Source: an uncultured Desulfuromonadales bacterium
GTDB taxonomy: Bacteria; Desulfobacterota; Desulfuromonadia; Desulfuromonadales; Geopsychrobacteraceae
Length of the DNA stretch: 24,348 nt
Assembly: GCA_947259685.1 (NCBI GenBank)
Contig: CAMYNC010000069.1
Coordinates: 1 to 24,348, forward strand
Direction of reading: 5' to 3'
In this document: positions 14,765 through 22,851 of the stretch, piece after piece
Layout: each line of letters starts with the position of its first letter
Numbering within the stretch: position 1 is the stretch's first letter
Position numbers and translations under genes: made by a program
The notes under the pieces: generated by a model
Seen by the model: the letters and a program-made list of their open reading frames with translations, nothing else
Databases searched by the model: none
Told to the model about the DNA's origin: nothing

Positions 14765-15358
14765 TCACTCTGGCCGGTAGCCGACCCGGATCGCCCCCCA
14801 GTGACGACCCTGAATAAAGATCGGCAGGGACAGATCGCTCATCATCTCCCCCGTATCACGCTGGTACTGCTGCAACAGGTAGGGTTCCAGGTTGCGCGCT
14901 GCCGCCAGCCCGGTGCGGTCATTGAAGATCCGCTTGGTCCGGTTCCACCTGGCATCTTCCAGAGCATTCCCTGTCAAGGCTCTGGAAAACCGGGTATTGT
15001 GGGTCGGCAGATAGCCGTTCCGGTCGACCGCGACAAAAAAAACCAGGCGGGGATCTCGCTCCAAGCAGTCATCGAGCAGGGGCTGGATCACTTTGTCGGT
15101 AAGCTGATCATACTGGGTATGAAATTTTTGTGGGTCGGTCCCCGGGATCGGCAGGTAAAAGGTGTCGAACAGCTGTGGCAGGCTGGTTTGCCCTGAGGAA
15201 AGCAGCAGACTGAACCGATGAACCAGCTTATCCCGGCATTCAGTGGCCCAACTCTTGACCTTTCTGTCAAACCAGCCGAGCTTTTCGGCGGCCTGGAGTT
15301 GACCGGCCAACAGCAGCAGTAGAGTGGTTGCCAGTAAAAACCTGCGCAGGACGCCCAT
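14765..15358 (-). CDS. Secreted periplasmic Cache-like sensor-domain protein
   Basis: 197 residues. A signal peptide (MGVLRRFLLATTLLLLLAG, cleavage probably after GQLQA) is followed by a single soluble domain that matches the periplasmic part of the next gene's product. Shared motifs are LPIPGTDPQKFHTQYD, VDRNGYLPTHNTR, WNRTKRIFNDRTGLAAARN and QRDTGEMMSDLSLPIFIQGRHWGAIRVGY. It lacks TM2 and HAMP, so it is likely free in the periplasm. The ATG lies 4 bases after the roadblock gene's stop, with GGGGAG 8 bases upstream. The pair probably arose by duplication. It may capture the ligand for, or compete with, the membrane sensor. The ligand is unknown. Confidence 0.82.
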   Translation of the reverse strand: MGVLRRFLLATTLLLLLAGQLQAAEKLGWFDRKVKSWATECRDKLVHRFSLLLSSGQTSLPQLFDTFYLPIPGTDPQKFHTQYDQLTDKVIQPLLDDCLERDPRLVFFVAVDRNGYLPTHNTRFSRALTGNALEDARWNRTKRIFNDRTGLAAARNLEPYLLQQYQRDTGEMMSDLSLPIFIQGRHWGAIRVGYRPE

Positions 15359-15362
15359 CAAC

Positions 15363-15731
15363 CTAACTCCCCTTCGCCTCAGCTCCGCTACTGCTGGTCG
15401 AAACCCGGCCGAGCAGCCGATAAACCGCCTCAAGCATTTCGGCAACGTAACAATCGCTACGCTGCACAACGCCCAACAGATACTTCCCGATGGGGAAAAC
15501 ATAAAAATTACGTTTTCCCCGCCGGCCAAAGCATAGATATCGACAATAACTGAATCCGGAGGTGTTCATCACCTCAGTCGCCAGGCTGCCACTTAAACCG
15601 AGCAGGGTCGCGTAGATTTCGGGGTCATCGAGAGTTTGGCCAAGCAACACCCCGTCATTACGAACCAACAGGCAACCGGCAACCCCATCAATCTGGCTGA
15701 CCTTGGTAACAAACGCCTTTGCACTAGCCAT
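15363..15731 (-). CDS. Roadblock/LC7-like protein (MglB-type size)
   Basis: 122 residues with the alpha-beta roadblock/LC7 pattern. An opening helix (FVTKVSQIDGVAG) leads to a strand pair, CLLVRNDGVLLGQ. A long central helix with ATLLGLSGSLATEVM follows, then RRGKRNFYVFPIGKYLLGVVQ and a last helix VAEMLEAVYRLL. The tail is low complexity. Roadblock proteins such as MglB dimerise and act as activators or scaffolds of Ras-like GTPases. The ATG is 4 bases after the upstream stop and its own stop is 4 bases before the next ATG, so translation is coupled on both sides. Fold assignment is from pattern only, without a search. Confidence 0.7.
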   Translation of the reverse strand: MASAKAFVTKVSQIDGVAGCLLVRNDGVLLGQTLDDPEIYATLLGLSGSLATEVMNTSGFSYCRYLCFGRRGKRNFYVFPIGKYLLGVVQRSDCYVAEMLEAVYRLLGRVSTSSSGAEAKGS

Positions 15732-15735
15732 CGCT

Positions 15736-16392
15736 TCAGCTCTCTTCGAAAGCCCGCAGATCAGGGGCGATCAGGCTACGGTAATGGGTAATTTTATCTT
15801 CATCGGCGATTTCTGTTTCGATCAGTTTAAGCAGCGATGCCAGGGCCCTGGCATCAGCAACACCTTGTTGTTGCCAACTTTCGAGGGTTTCATCAAAGAT
15901 AAAACCAGCCATGGGACCAAGGACTTTGCCCAATTTTTTTTTCATTTCCGCCAGCAGATCCAGCAAGCGGCTATCGGGGGCCAGGCCGATGGGCGCAGAG
16001 GTTGTCGTCTCAGCTCCGGCAGTTACCGGCCCAGCAGCAGTTGTCGCAATATTATAATTACCCCCCTTAACTTCCTCCTGCAGCAAATTGAACGACATGG
16101 TCAGCAGGTTGTGATTGAAAGAGGGATCACAGATGGCGAAAATCAAGAGATTGTCATGCAACTCACGCACGACCACGACCGATTCATCATAGTGCAGGCT
16201 GAGGTCGGTCAGATCGTCGAAACTCATCCGCCCGGCAGAGTGCAACTTGAATAGCTGTTTGCCAATCGCAGCCAGCCGCTCCGGCTTGAAAAATTTCGGT
16301 AAATTGCTACCTTGCAAGCCCTTTTGGGCGCTATAGAGGCAGGCCCCGACCACGCCCGGAATGGTTTTGACTTCATCGATTAACTGATTCAT
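15736..16392 (-). CDS. Roadblock/LC7-like protein with helical C-terminal extension
   Basis: 218 residues. The N-terminal 110 residues follow the roadblock/LC7 order: LIDEVKTIPGVVGACLYSAQ, a long helix (ERLAAIGKQLFKLHSA), paired strands (DLSLHYDESVVVVRELHDNLLIFAICD) and a closing helix. A Thr/Ala/Gly linker (about 115-135) separates this from a helical C-terminus (about 138-218; DSRLLDLLAEMKKKLGKVLG onward) that I do not recognise. AGGAAAGAGGG precedes the ATG. It is the third gene of the operon, 37 bases after the response regulator. The extension may bind the regulator or the kinase. Family call moderate; function inferred from context. Confidence 0.65.
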   Translation of the reverse strand: MNQLIDEVKTIPGVVGACLYSAQKGLQGSNLPKFFKPERLAAIGKQLFKLHSAGRMSFDDLTDLSLHYDESVVVVRELHDNLLIFAICDPSFNHNLLTMSFNLLQEEVKGGNYNIATTAAGPVTAGAETTTSAPIGLAPDSRLLDLLAEMKKKLGKVLGPMAGFIFDETLESWQQQGVADARALASLLKLIETEIADEDKITHYRSLIAPDLRAFEES

Positions 16393-16429
16393 CCCTCTTT
16401 CCTTCCTGCGACAATCCCGGCATGCAACA

Positions 16430-17548
16430 TCAGTGCTGGAAAAAACGCTTGATTTCCCGTGCCACCGGTTGCGGCTGAGCCCCAGGTTTTAGCTTGGCCA
16501 ACACCTGATAACCATGACTGGAGAGCAGCAGATAACCGACCCGGCTAGAGGTGTTGATGGCCATGAAACTGAACGAGCCAAAGCTGAACTGACTTTCCAG
16601 CACGCCAATCAGATGCTGGTAGATCGCCGGATCAAATTCCTGAATGCAACAACGACCAGGTTTTTTGGCGACAAGAAAACTTTTCTGATCATAGACCGCA
16701 TATTCCTGGACCGCTTTGTGCTTGTTTAAAATACCGATCAAGCGCTTGCAAGCATCCTCCGCCAGGGTTTCCAGAGGGCCGGCTTGGGTCGCAGCAGGCT
16801 CAGCAACAAAACCTTCAACAGCGCCAGTTTCGGGCGGTTCATCGATTTTTTGCGGATCATCCGCCAGGGCGGAGCGCTGCGACTTTTCATCCTTGATCCG
16901 AAAGGCTTCGATCAGCAGATGCTCAATAGAAGAGTCGATAACCGGTTCCTGCCGCCGACAGATGCCATCCATCTCAATTTCAGCATTGTCCCAGCTGACG
17001 ATCTCCAGCGCCGCAGCCTCCCCACCCAGCTCGGCATAAACCGCATCTAGCAATTCCCCGCGCTTGATGTAAAGATAGCCAATCTGCCCGGCGGCAGTTA
17101 TTTTCAAGGTGCAACTTTTTTGCTCCAGGCGCATCAACTGCAGAAAGGTCGCCAGCGAAATCCCCCGGATGTAGCTTTTCGGACCGGCGTGCAGGCCGAT
17201 GGAAATCCCTTCCTGCAACACCCCCAGATCGAGGGGTTTTTCCAAAAACTGTATGGTGTTCAACTTAGCCAGCCGGGCTTCGATTTCCGGGGTGCTGAAG
17301 GCGGTCATGACAATCACCGGCAACTGCGGCTGGCTGCGACTGGCCCAGGCCAAAAGTTCGAAACCATCCATCTTCGGCAGCCTCAGGTCGGTCACCAGCA
17401 GGTCGATCGGCTCTGCCTGAAGAACCTCGACCGCGGCATGGCCATTCTCGGCAGTTAGCACCTGAAACCTATCGTTGTTAATGCTTAACCCGTCTTTCAG
17501 CGACAACAGAAAAGATTTTTCATCATCGACTATGAGAACTTTTTTCAC
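16430..17548 (-). CDS. Response regulator with DUF4388/PATAN and C-terminal roadblock-like region
   Basis: 372 residues from a GTG at 17548, where the receiver starts as MKKVLIVDDE. The receiver (1-120) has D8/D9, phosphoacceptor D54 in LLVTDLRLPKMDG, T82 and K104. A DUF4388/PATAN-type region follows (about 128-235, GISLATFLQLMRLEQKSCTL and GYLYIKRGELLDA). An acidic linker leads to a region from about 275 to 372 whose helix-strand pattern resembles roadblock/LC7. There is no DNA-binding domain, so the output is probably protein-protein interaction. It sits 28 bases after the kinase stop. The Shine-Dalgarno is weak (GGGGCGG). A TTG start at 17572 is possible but gives a non-family N-terminus. 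Confidence 0.85.
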   Translation of the reverse strand: MKKVLIVDDEKSFLLSLKDGLSINNDRFQVLTAENGHAAVEVLQAEPIDLLVTDLRLPKMDGFELLAWASRSQPQLPVIVMTAFSTPEIEARLAKLNTIQFLEKPLDLGVLQEGISIGLHAGPKSYIRGISLATFLQLMRLEQKSCTLKITAAGQIGYLYIKRGELLDAVYAELGGEAAALEIVSWDNAEIEMDGICRRQEPVIDSSIEHLLIEAFRIKDEKSQRSALADDPQKIDEPPETGAVEGFVAEPAATQAGPLETLAEDACKRLIGILNKHKAVQEYAVYDQKSFLVAKKPGRCCIQEFDPAIYQHLIGVLESQFSFGSFSFMAINTSSRVGYLLLSSHGYQVLAKLKPGAQPQPVAREIKRFFQH

Positions 17549-17576
17549 TGCCGCCCCGCTTCGACACCGCAAGAGT

Positions 17577-18689
17577 TCATGGCGTCAACTCCCGCTGCTC
17601 TAGCGCAACCGGAAGGCTGATGGTGACCCGGGTTCCCTGTCCTGTCCGGCTGTCGATTTCGATATCACTGTCCATCATGGCGAGCAGCTTACGGCTGATC
17701 ACCAGGCCGAGACCGTTGCCGTTCGGCTTGTTGGTATTGAACGGCTGAAACAGATGTTGCTGCTGCTCCGGCGAGATACCGCAACCGTTATCGGCGATCG
17801 ACAGCCACACCAGTTGACCGCGCAATTCGGCACGGATGCGGATCTCCGGTTGTTTTCGTCCCTGTAATGCATCCACTGCATTATTAAAAATATTCAGCAG
17901 AGCCTGCTGCAGACAGCGCATATCGATGCGAATCCGGGCAATCTCAAGCGGCGTCTCAAGCAAGATACGGATGCCGTAGGAATCCAGATCCCGCTCGACC
18001 AGGGACAGGAATTTCCGCATGAAATCTGCGAGACAGTAATCCTTCAAATCGACATGCTCAAAAATACTGAAGGTCTTTAACGATTTCAGCAGGTATTCCA
18101 TCCGGCCGATATCGGCCAGCCCCCGATCAACATACTCCTGGATAGTCTCGGGGGGAAAACTGTCCAGATTTTGTTTGAGAACACTCAAGGCCATCTTTAA
18201 AGAATTTAGCGGATTGCCGATCTCATGCCGAAATCCGGAAAAAATAAAGCCGATGTTATCCATGGCATTTACCGCCTGGGCAATCGACTCCAAACGACTG
18301 GTTTCGGTAATGTCGCGGACAAATACGCAGCGGTAGCGCGAGGCGGTTTTATAGACAGAACAGTCAAGCAAACGATCCTGATGACGAACCTTTTGCGTGA
18401 CATGGCCGGCATGCTCCAAACGCTTTTCAGTCTCGATATCTTTCAGTAGCAAATCATATAACGCCTGAAAATCATCACAGAGAGCGGCATCGCGCAAAAC
18501 GGTAAAAAAGATCGGATTGCGGTAATCGATGGCCTGCCGTTCCAGGTCGAGAACTAGAATACCGATATCGATATGTTCGAGAAGCTGGGCGAAGCCCCAA
18601 GTAGAGGCTGGCTCGGTCGATTTTTCCGACAGCTGACCATTGCCATGCATTATTGCGGTGCTTAGGGAAAAGCCTTTATCCGCGCGCAT
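17577..18689 (-). CDS. Soluble PAS-domain sensor histidine kinase
   Basis: 370 residues from the ATG at 18689, which has GAGGGGG upstream. A TTG at 18728 with GAGGG 7 bases before it adds 13 residues and cannot be excluded (numbers below are for the longer form). No TM helix is seen. A PAS region (about 45-145) is followed by a HisKA helix with H168 in SGFRHEIGNPLNSLKMAL. The ATPase shows LLNIFNNAVDAL, DNGCGIS and GNGLGLVISRKLLAMM. The HE-x-x-N-P context is typical of NtrB/PrsK-like kinases. It is the first gene of the operon, and its cognate regulator is next. Being cytoplasmic, it would need another protein to sense the periplasm, perhaps the Cache proteins at the operon's end. Confidence 0.9.
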   Translation of the reverse strand: MRADKGFSLSTAIMHGNGQLSEKSTEPASTWGFAQLLEHIDIGILVLDLERQAIDYRNPIFFTVLRDAALCDDFQALYDLLLKDIETEKRLEHAGHVTQKVRHQDRLLDCSVYKTASRYRCVFVRDITETSRLESIAQAVNAMDNIGFIFSGFRHEIGNPLNSLKMALSVLKQNLDSFPPETIQEYVDRGLADIGRMEYLLKSLKTFSIFEHVDLKDYCLADFMRKFLSLVERDLDSYGIRILLETPLEIARIRIDMRCLQQALLNIFNNAVDALQGRKQPEIRIRAELRGQLVWLSIADNGCGISPEQQQHLFQPFNTNKPNGNGLGLVISRKLLAMMDSDIEIDSRTGQGTRVTISLPVALEQRELTP

Positions 18690-18728
18690 TTCCCCCTCAA
18701 AGGAATGGAACCGTTCAGACAACTTCAA

Positions 18729-19022
18729 GATACAACCCTCAGGTGATGCAATAAAAAAAAGCTATTTAGAACAGCATTATAGACAAATGAAAAATAATCA
18801 GCAAGCGACGAATAAAATCTATCCGAAGCTTCCTATGATCTCTTTCCAGGCGGCAAAAAAATAAAAACAAAAGGATAGATTAAAAACCAAAAACAATAAA
18901 ATCAAATAGATCGTATGCAGCCGAGAAGATAAACGAATAAATTGAAACGGCTGACAACACACACTGGATAAATACGAAAAAAACCACCAGCCTGTTATAT
19001 TTTGATCAAATGAAGGTTTTCC
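18729..19022 (-). other. AT-rich intergenic region upstream of the kinase-roadblock operon
   Basis: Markedly AT-rich compared with its neighbours, with no gene. It contains the operon promoter (separate entry), a palindrome TTTGATCAAA (19001-19010), and a weak AAAACC/GGTTTT stem with a T run read leftward (about 19020-18976) that may terminate the YbaK gene. Confidence 0.45.
18776..18804 (-). promoter_or_regulatory. Sigma-70 type promoter of the kinase-roadblock-Cache operon
   Basis: Read leftward, a perfect -10 TATAAT (18781-18776) lies 17 bases from TTGCTG (18804-18799) as -35. The expected start near 18769 leaves about 40 bases to the TTG and 80 to the ATG of the kinase gene. Confidence 0.6.
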
Positions 19023-19484
19023 TCAGTGCGGACTGCAGATGTCGACCGAGCGGCCAGCAGTCAATTTTAGCAGCTGAAGATATGTGATCGGGACTGCGGA
19101 AAAATCGTTACCAGCTGCCGCATAAACCTGAGGAAAGCGTTGCAGGGATACATCCAACAAGACCGACAACTCAGTCGGCAGCAGAAACGGGCAAACTCCG
19201 CCAGGGGCATAACCCGTCAATTGCTCGACCTGCTCGGCTTGCGGCAGCCTAACCTTACCGGAAAGACCGGCGGCCTGCTTCAGGCGCGAACTTTTCACCT
19301 TCATATCCCCACAGGTCACCACCGCAACAGCCTGATCACCGACTAGAAACAGGATGGTTTTAGCGATTTCGGCGACACTGCAGCCGACCGCTGCCGCGGC
19401 TGCCGTGGCGGTCGGGGTCGGTTCCTGATATTCCCAAACTTCAATGTTATGGGTGGCCAGGTCGTTTTTAACTTCGTCAATCAC
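19023..19484 (-). CDS. YbaK/prolyl-tRNA deacylase-like protein
   Basis: 153 residues of the YbaK/ProX fold, which hydrolyses mischarged aminoacyl-tRNA in trans. Visible features are VAEIAKTILFLVGDQAVAVVTCGDMKV, with K63-equivalent lysines preceding the core, and the family loop GYAPGGVCPF. The catalytic lysine is probably the one in AKTILF. I start at the GTG at 19484 (MIDEVKNDL), because GAGG lies 5 bases upstream, inside the TPR-protein stop region. The gap to that gene's stop is 7 bases, so translation is likely coupled. The exact tRNA substrate (Cys-tRNAPro, Ala-tRNAPro or another) cannot be read from sequence. Confidence 0.87.
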   Translation of the reverse strand: MIDEVKNDLATHNIEVWEYQEPTPTATAAAAAVGCSVAEIAKTILFLVGDQAVAVVTCGDMKVKSSRLKQAAGLSGKVRLPQAEQVEQLTGYAPGGVCPFLLPTELSVLLDVSLQRFPQVYAAAGNDFSAVPITYLQLLKLTAGRSVDICSPH

Positions 19485-19491
19485 GGCCACC

Positions 19492-21843
19492 TCAGCCACC
19501 CTGCAGGGCCAGCAACTGCTGCGCCTCCTGCTGCAGTTCGGCATCAAGTCGCGGATCGGCGACGACCTTGCGCAGCAGCGTCAGTCCCTCTTTTTTCCAC
19601 TTTCGAGCCAGATAAGTCTGCGCGACCCGCAACTGCCAACGGGGGTTATCCGGCTCCTGCCGACAAGCAGCATTGAAGCTATCGAGGACCTTGCCAAGCT
19701 CACGCTGTTGACGCAGCCAGAATTCCGCCAACGGCAGGCTGAGCCCGCCACCACATCCGCCGCCCGGGAGCTGACGCAGCACCATTTCTGCTTCATCCAA
19801 GGCGCCAGATTGTTCAAACAGACTGGCGGCCAACTGTAAAAAGGCGGGGTCCGCAGCACCGGCGTTTAAAGCTTTGCGGGTCTGCTCTAAAGCAGCATCA
19901 GGCTGATGCTGCTGCAAATAAATCATCGTCAGCTGAACATGGCAGAAGTCGGGGTCCTGTCCCTCCCCCAGCATCCGCAACAACAATGCTTCAGCTTGAG
20001 CGACCTCTCCCTCAGCCATCAACACCGGCACCAGGGCTTCGCTGGCAAGTAAGAATTCGGGTTTCAGCAGCAGCGCCTTTTCCAGCGCCAAGCGCGCGGC
20101 CGGCAGCTCGCCATTGCGAGCCTGGGCGGCACCGAATTCAAACCAATAGAGTTCATCCTGCTCGCTTTCCATCACCTGCGCCCAAAGCGGTAGAGCCGTA
20201 GCATCATCGCCATTATGGGAGCACAAAAATGCCTGCAGAAAGGCTTCACTTTTTTGCCGATAACACTCCGCCAGCTCAAGCGGATAAGACGTCAGAATCA
20301 AATCGAGCTGGATTTCTGCGTCCGGCAGATCCATAGCTCCAGACGTTAAGCTAACTCCAGACTTTGGTTCACAACCGTTGCACGCACTCGACTCAGCCCC
20401 GCCGGTCGCTGGGTCAAGAATTTCCGGTTCAACAGCTGCCGTTGTTGCCAACTTAATCTGGGTCCGAAGTTCAGCACTATCAGCCTGCTCCAAGGCCAAT
20501 TTCAGGTGCTCATCAGCCTGGACTCTATGCCCACTGCGTTGCAATGCCAGGGCCTCATCCAGATTCAGCCGGGCCAGGCCATCTCCGGAAATCCGCTGTA
20601 AATCGACAACTTCGGTCGCCTCAGTATCCAGCAATTCCATCGTCAGAAGTTGTTCAGCCTGCAAACGCGCCTCGGCATAGCGTTTCTGTTCCACAAGTTG
20701 GCGTAATTGGGAAAGGATCGGCCCGCTTCCGAAAAGTTTTTTCAACAAGATCATAACAGATCCTAAAATGGCGTCAAAGTCGATTTCCGTAGCCGCCAGT
20801 TGCTGCACCAGAGCAATTTTCTGCTGGTCATCGGCGCCGATTTTCGCCACATCTTCCATAATCCGGGTATAGACTTCGGCAGAGGTTTGCGTTGAACGCA
20901 GGTAGGGGATCTGCGCATCGTCTAGCACCCGCTGAACAATGTCAGCCAGTGGGGCTACCCCGGTAACCACCAGGCCGGCAATTTTGCTCTTGAATTCAGG
21001 CAGATGATAAAGGGTGGCGAGCATCACCAGCACCTCGTCACGACTGCTGGTGACAATGACCAGGGTTGAATCGAGCAGCAAGTCGACTACCCGCTGGGTG
21101 GATGCAGCTCCCAGTTGCACGTGATGGGCAATACTGCTGGCCTGCTGCTCATCGGCATGCAGCTTCAACTTGAGCAGCTCCGAAAGATATCTCAGCGTCG
21201 GGTTGGCCAAAATCGGCGAATAATTGAACCCACCGATAATTTTTATTCCAGTGGCTTTAAACGCCAGGTTCAGATAGTGCAAGCTCACTTCCCGCTTGCT
21301 GCGCACCAGTTTGTTCGGCATGATCAGCCGCACCTCGGCACCCGCTTCACGAAACAGCGCCAGGTTCAGATGAATCGCATCGATGGCACTGCCGACCCCG
21401 CCTTCTGCGACCATCAACACCGGCGCCGCCAGACGCTTGGCCATGACAGCATTATTCAACCCGACCACCGAGCCGACCCCAGTATGCCCGGCGCCTTCGA
21501 TAATCAGAAAATCACATTTTTTTTCCAACTCAGCCACTGCCTGGCAGATCTGTTCGAGCAAGCCAGCCGGATCGAGCTTCCCCTCCAGCACCTTGCGGGT
21601 GGTTTGTGGATGCACAACCACTGGTGACATGTAGTCCAGATCCCCATCCATATCATAGACATGGGCCATCAGTGCTGCATCGACATCAATATCCCGTCCC
21701 TGGTAGCGGGTTAATTTGGGTCCGAACGGTTTGATGAAGCCGACCCGCTGGTATTTTTTTCGGGCCAGGTGCAGCAGCGACAGACTGGTAGTGGTTTTTC
21801 CACAGTTCTGCCCGGTTGCTGCAATGAAAATCTTCTTGCACAT
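19492..21843 (-). CDS. BioD/Pta-N-like P-loop ATPase with DRTGG-like domain fused to TPR repeats
   Basis: 783 residues from the ATG at 21843, which has AGGAG 8 bases upstream. The N-terminal about 210 residues are a P-loop domain of the dethiobiotin-synthetase/phosphotransacetylase-N type (AATGQNCGKTTTSLSLL at 8-24; IIEGAGHTGVGSVVGLNNA at 114-132). Residues about 215-340 resemble the DRTGG domain that follows it in phosphotransacetylases (VTSSRDEVLVMLATLYHLP). The Pta catalytic domain is absent. From about 375 to the end there are instead helical TPR-like repeats with typical A/L/Y periodicity. The result is a probable ATP-dependent sensor or scaffold, not an acetyltransferase. It probably has its own promoter at 21903-21931 and reads into the YbaK gene. 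Confidence 0.85.
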   Translation of the reverse strand: MCKKIFIAATGQNCGKTTTSLSLLHLARKKYQRVGFIKPFGPKLTRYQGRDIDVDAALMAHVYDMDGDLDYMSPVVVHPQTTRKVLEGKLDPAGLLEQICQAVAELEKKCDFLIIEGAGHTGVGSVVGLNNAVMAKRLAAPVLMVAEGGVGSAIDAIHLNLALFREAGAEVRLIMPNKLVRSKREVSLHYLNLAFKATGIKIIGGFNYSPILANPTLRYLSELLKLKLHADEQQASSIAHHVQLGAASTQRVVDLLLDSTLVIVTSSRDEVLVMLATLYHLPEFKSKIAGLVVTGVAPLADIVQRVLDDAQIPYLRSTQTSAEVYTRIMEDVAKIGADDQQKIALVQQLAATEIDFDAILGSVMILLKKLFGSGPILSQLRQLVEQKRYAEARLQAEQLLTMELLDTEATEVVDLQRISGDGLARLNLDEALALQRSGHRVQADEHLKLALEQADSAELRTQIKLATTAAVEPEILDPATGGAESSACNGCEPKSGVSLTSGAMDLPDAEIQLDLILTSYPLELAECYRQKSEAFLQAFLCSHNGDDATALPLWAQVMESEQDELYWFEFGAAQARNGELPAARLALEKALLLKPEFLLASEALVPVLMAEGEVAQAEALLLRMLGEGQDPDFCHVQLTMIYLQQHQPDAALEQTRKALNAGAADPAFLQLAASLFEQSGALDEAEMVLRQLPGGGCGGGLSLPLAEFWLRQQRELGKVLDSFNAACRQEPDNPRWQLRVAQTYLARKWKKEGLTLLRKVVADPRLDAELQQEAQQLLALQGG

Positions 21844-21883
21844 GAACCAGCTCCTGAGAATAACGAAGGAAGGAGGATGACAA

Positions 21884-21931
21884 CCGCTGAGCGGCAGTGG
21901 CGAAAATACCATGCCTGCCGATGGCCAGCAA
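21884..21931 (-). promoter_or_regulatory. Extended -10 promoter of the BioD-like/TPR gene
   Basis: Read leftward, TTGCTG (21931-21926) lies 17 bases from TATTTT (21908-21903), preceded by TGG, an extended -10. An 11-base palindrome CCGCTGAGCGG (21884-21894) lies at the expected start point and could be an operator. Confidence 0.45.
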
Positions 21932-21989
21932 GCGCTATCCGGCTATGGCAAAAACCCCGGGCCAGGCGATCAGCCAACAAACAGCGGGA

Positions 21990-22847
21990 TCAGGAGAGAA
22001 ACAGATTACGTTCCTGAATAAATTCGGGATGAAACTTTTCCAGCAGTTCATCGACCAGGAACATGTTCGCCTCCAGCGCCAGCGCGCCCTTGTTTTTGGT
22101 CAAATCGATCTCCTCGGTCGGCGCGGTCAAGCCGATTCCATATTGCCGACAGAAGTCACTGGCCAGTGAGACGATTGCGCAGAGAGTGAAAACCTCCTCA
22201 TTTTCCCCGCGCAGACGTTCAAAATCATGGTGATAGAGGGTGGTTTCGACAATGGTTTTCGGATAATTCCAGTGGTCGAGCAGGGCGGCGCCGACCCATT
22301 CGTGAGAATAGGCGAACAGGGCGCTCTCAACATCGCGTAAATTCCCCTTGCCTTCATCGACTAAACGCATGACTTCCTTGTAAAGATCCTTGTCACGGTT
22401 GATCATCAGCACCTTGCCGATATGATGCTGCAGCCCTGCCAAATAGGCTTCACTCTTGTCGATCTCGGTCAAGCGGTCGGCGATCATGCGGCTGGCCACG
22501 GCGCAGCCGATAGAATTTTCCCACATCCGCCGCTCAAGCAGGCCATAGGTTTTATGCGCAGCGCGCAGACTGCATTCCATCGCCAGGTTTTTCAGGACAT
22601 TTTCGCCGATGATGATAATCGCTCTTTCCACCGTATTGACCTGCCGCTGCTGTTCATAAAATGCCGAATTGGCCATCCGCAACAAGCGCCCGGAAATGAC
22701 GGGATCAAGCGACACGGCATTGGCCAGTTCCTTGATCTTCAGGTCCGGTTTGCGCAGCAGTTCGAGCAGCTTGGTTGCCACCAGCGGAGAAGGGGGCAAC
22801 TCCCCCAGCGTCTCGATAATCGTTTCAAAGTCCCTGAATGTCGCCAT
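21990..22847 (-). CDS. HDOD-domain signalling protein
   Basis: 285 residues. A HDOD domain opens with LGELPPSPLVATKLLELLRKPDLKIKELANAVSLDPVISGRLLRMANSAFY (13-63), the family hallmark, and continues with VERAIIIIGENVLKNLAM. The metal-type HD motif reads HH (GLQHHIGKVLM) instead of HD. Catalysis is therefore unlikely, as is usual for HDOD proteins. HDOD proteins are regulatory and often linked to signalling or motility in deltaproteobacteria. The ATG at 22847 lies 4 bases after the threonine aldolase stop, with AGGG/TAGG upstream, so the two genes are translationally linked. No target is visible in the window. Confidence 0.9.
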   Translation of the reverse strand: MATFRDFETIIETLGELPPSPLVATKLLELLRKPDLKIKELANAVSLDPVISGRLLRMANSAFYEQQRQVNTVERAIIIIGENVLKNLAMECSLRAAHKTYGLLERRMWENSIGCAVASRMIADRLTEIDKSEAYLAGLQHHIGKVLMINRDKDLYKEVMRLVDEGKGNLRDVESALFAYSHEWVGAALLDHWNYPKTIVETTLYHHDFERLRGENEEVFTLCAIVSLASDFCRQYGIGLTAPTEEIDLTKNKGALALEANMFLVDELLEKFHPEFIQERNLFLS

Positions 22848-22851
22848 TTGC

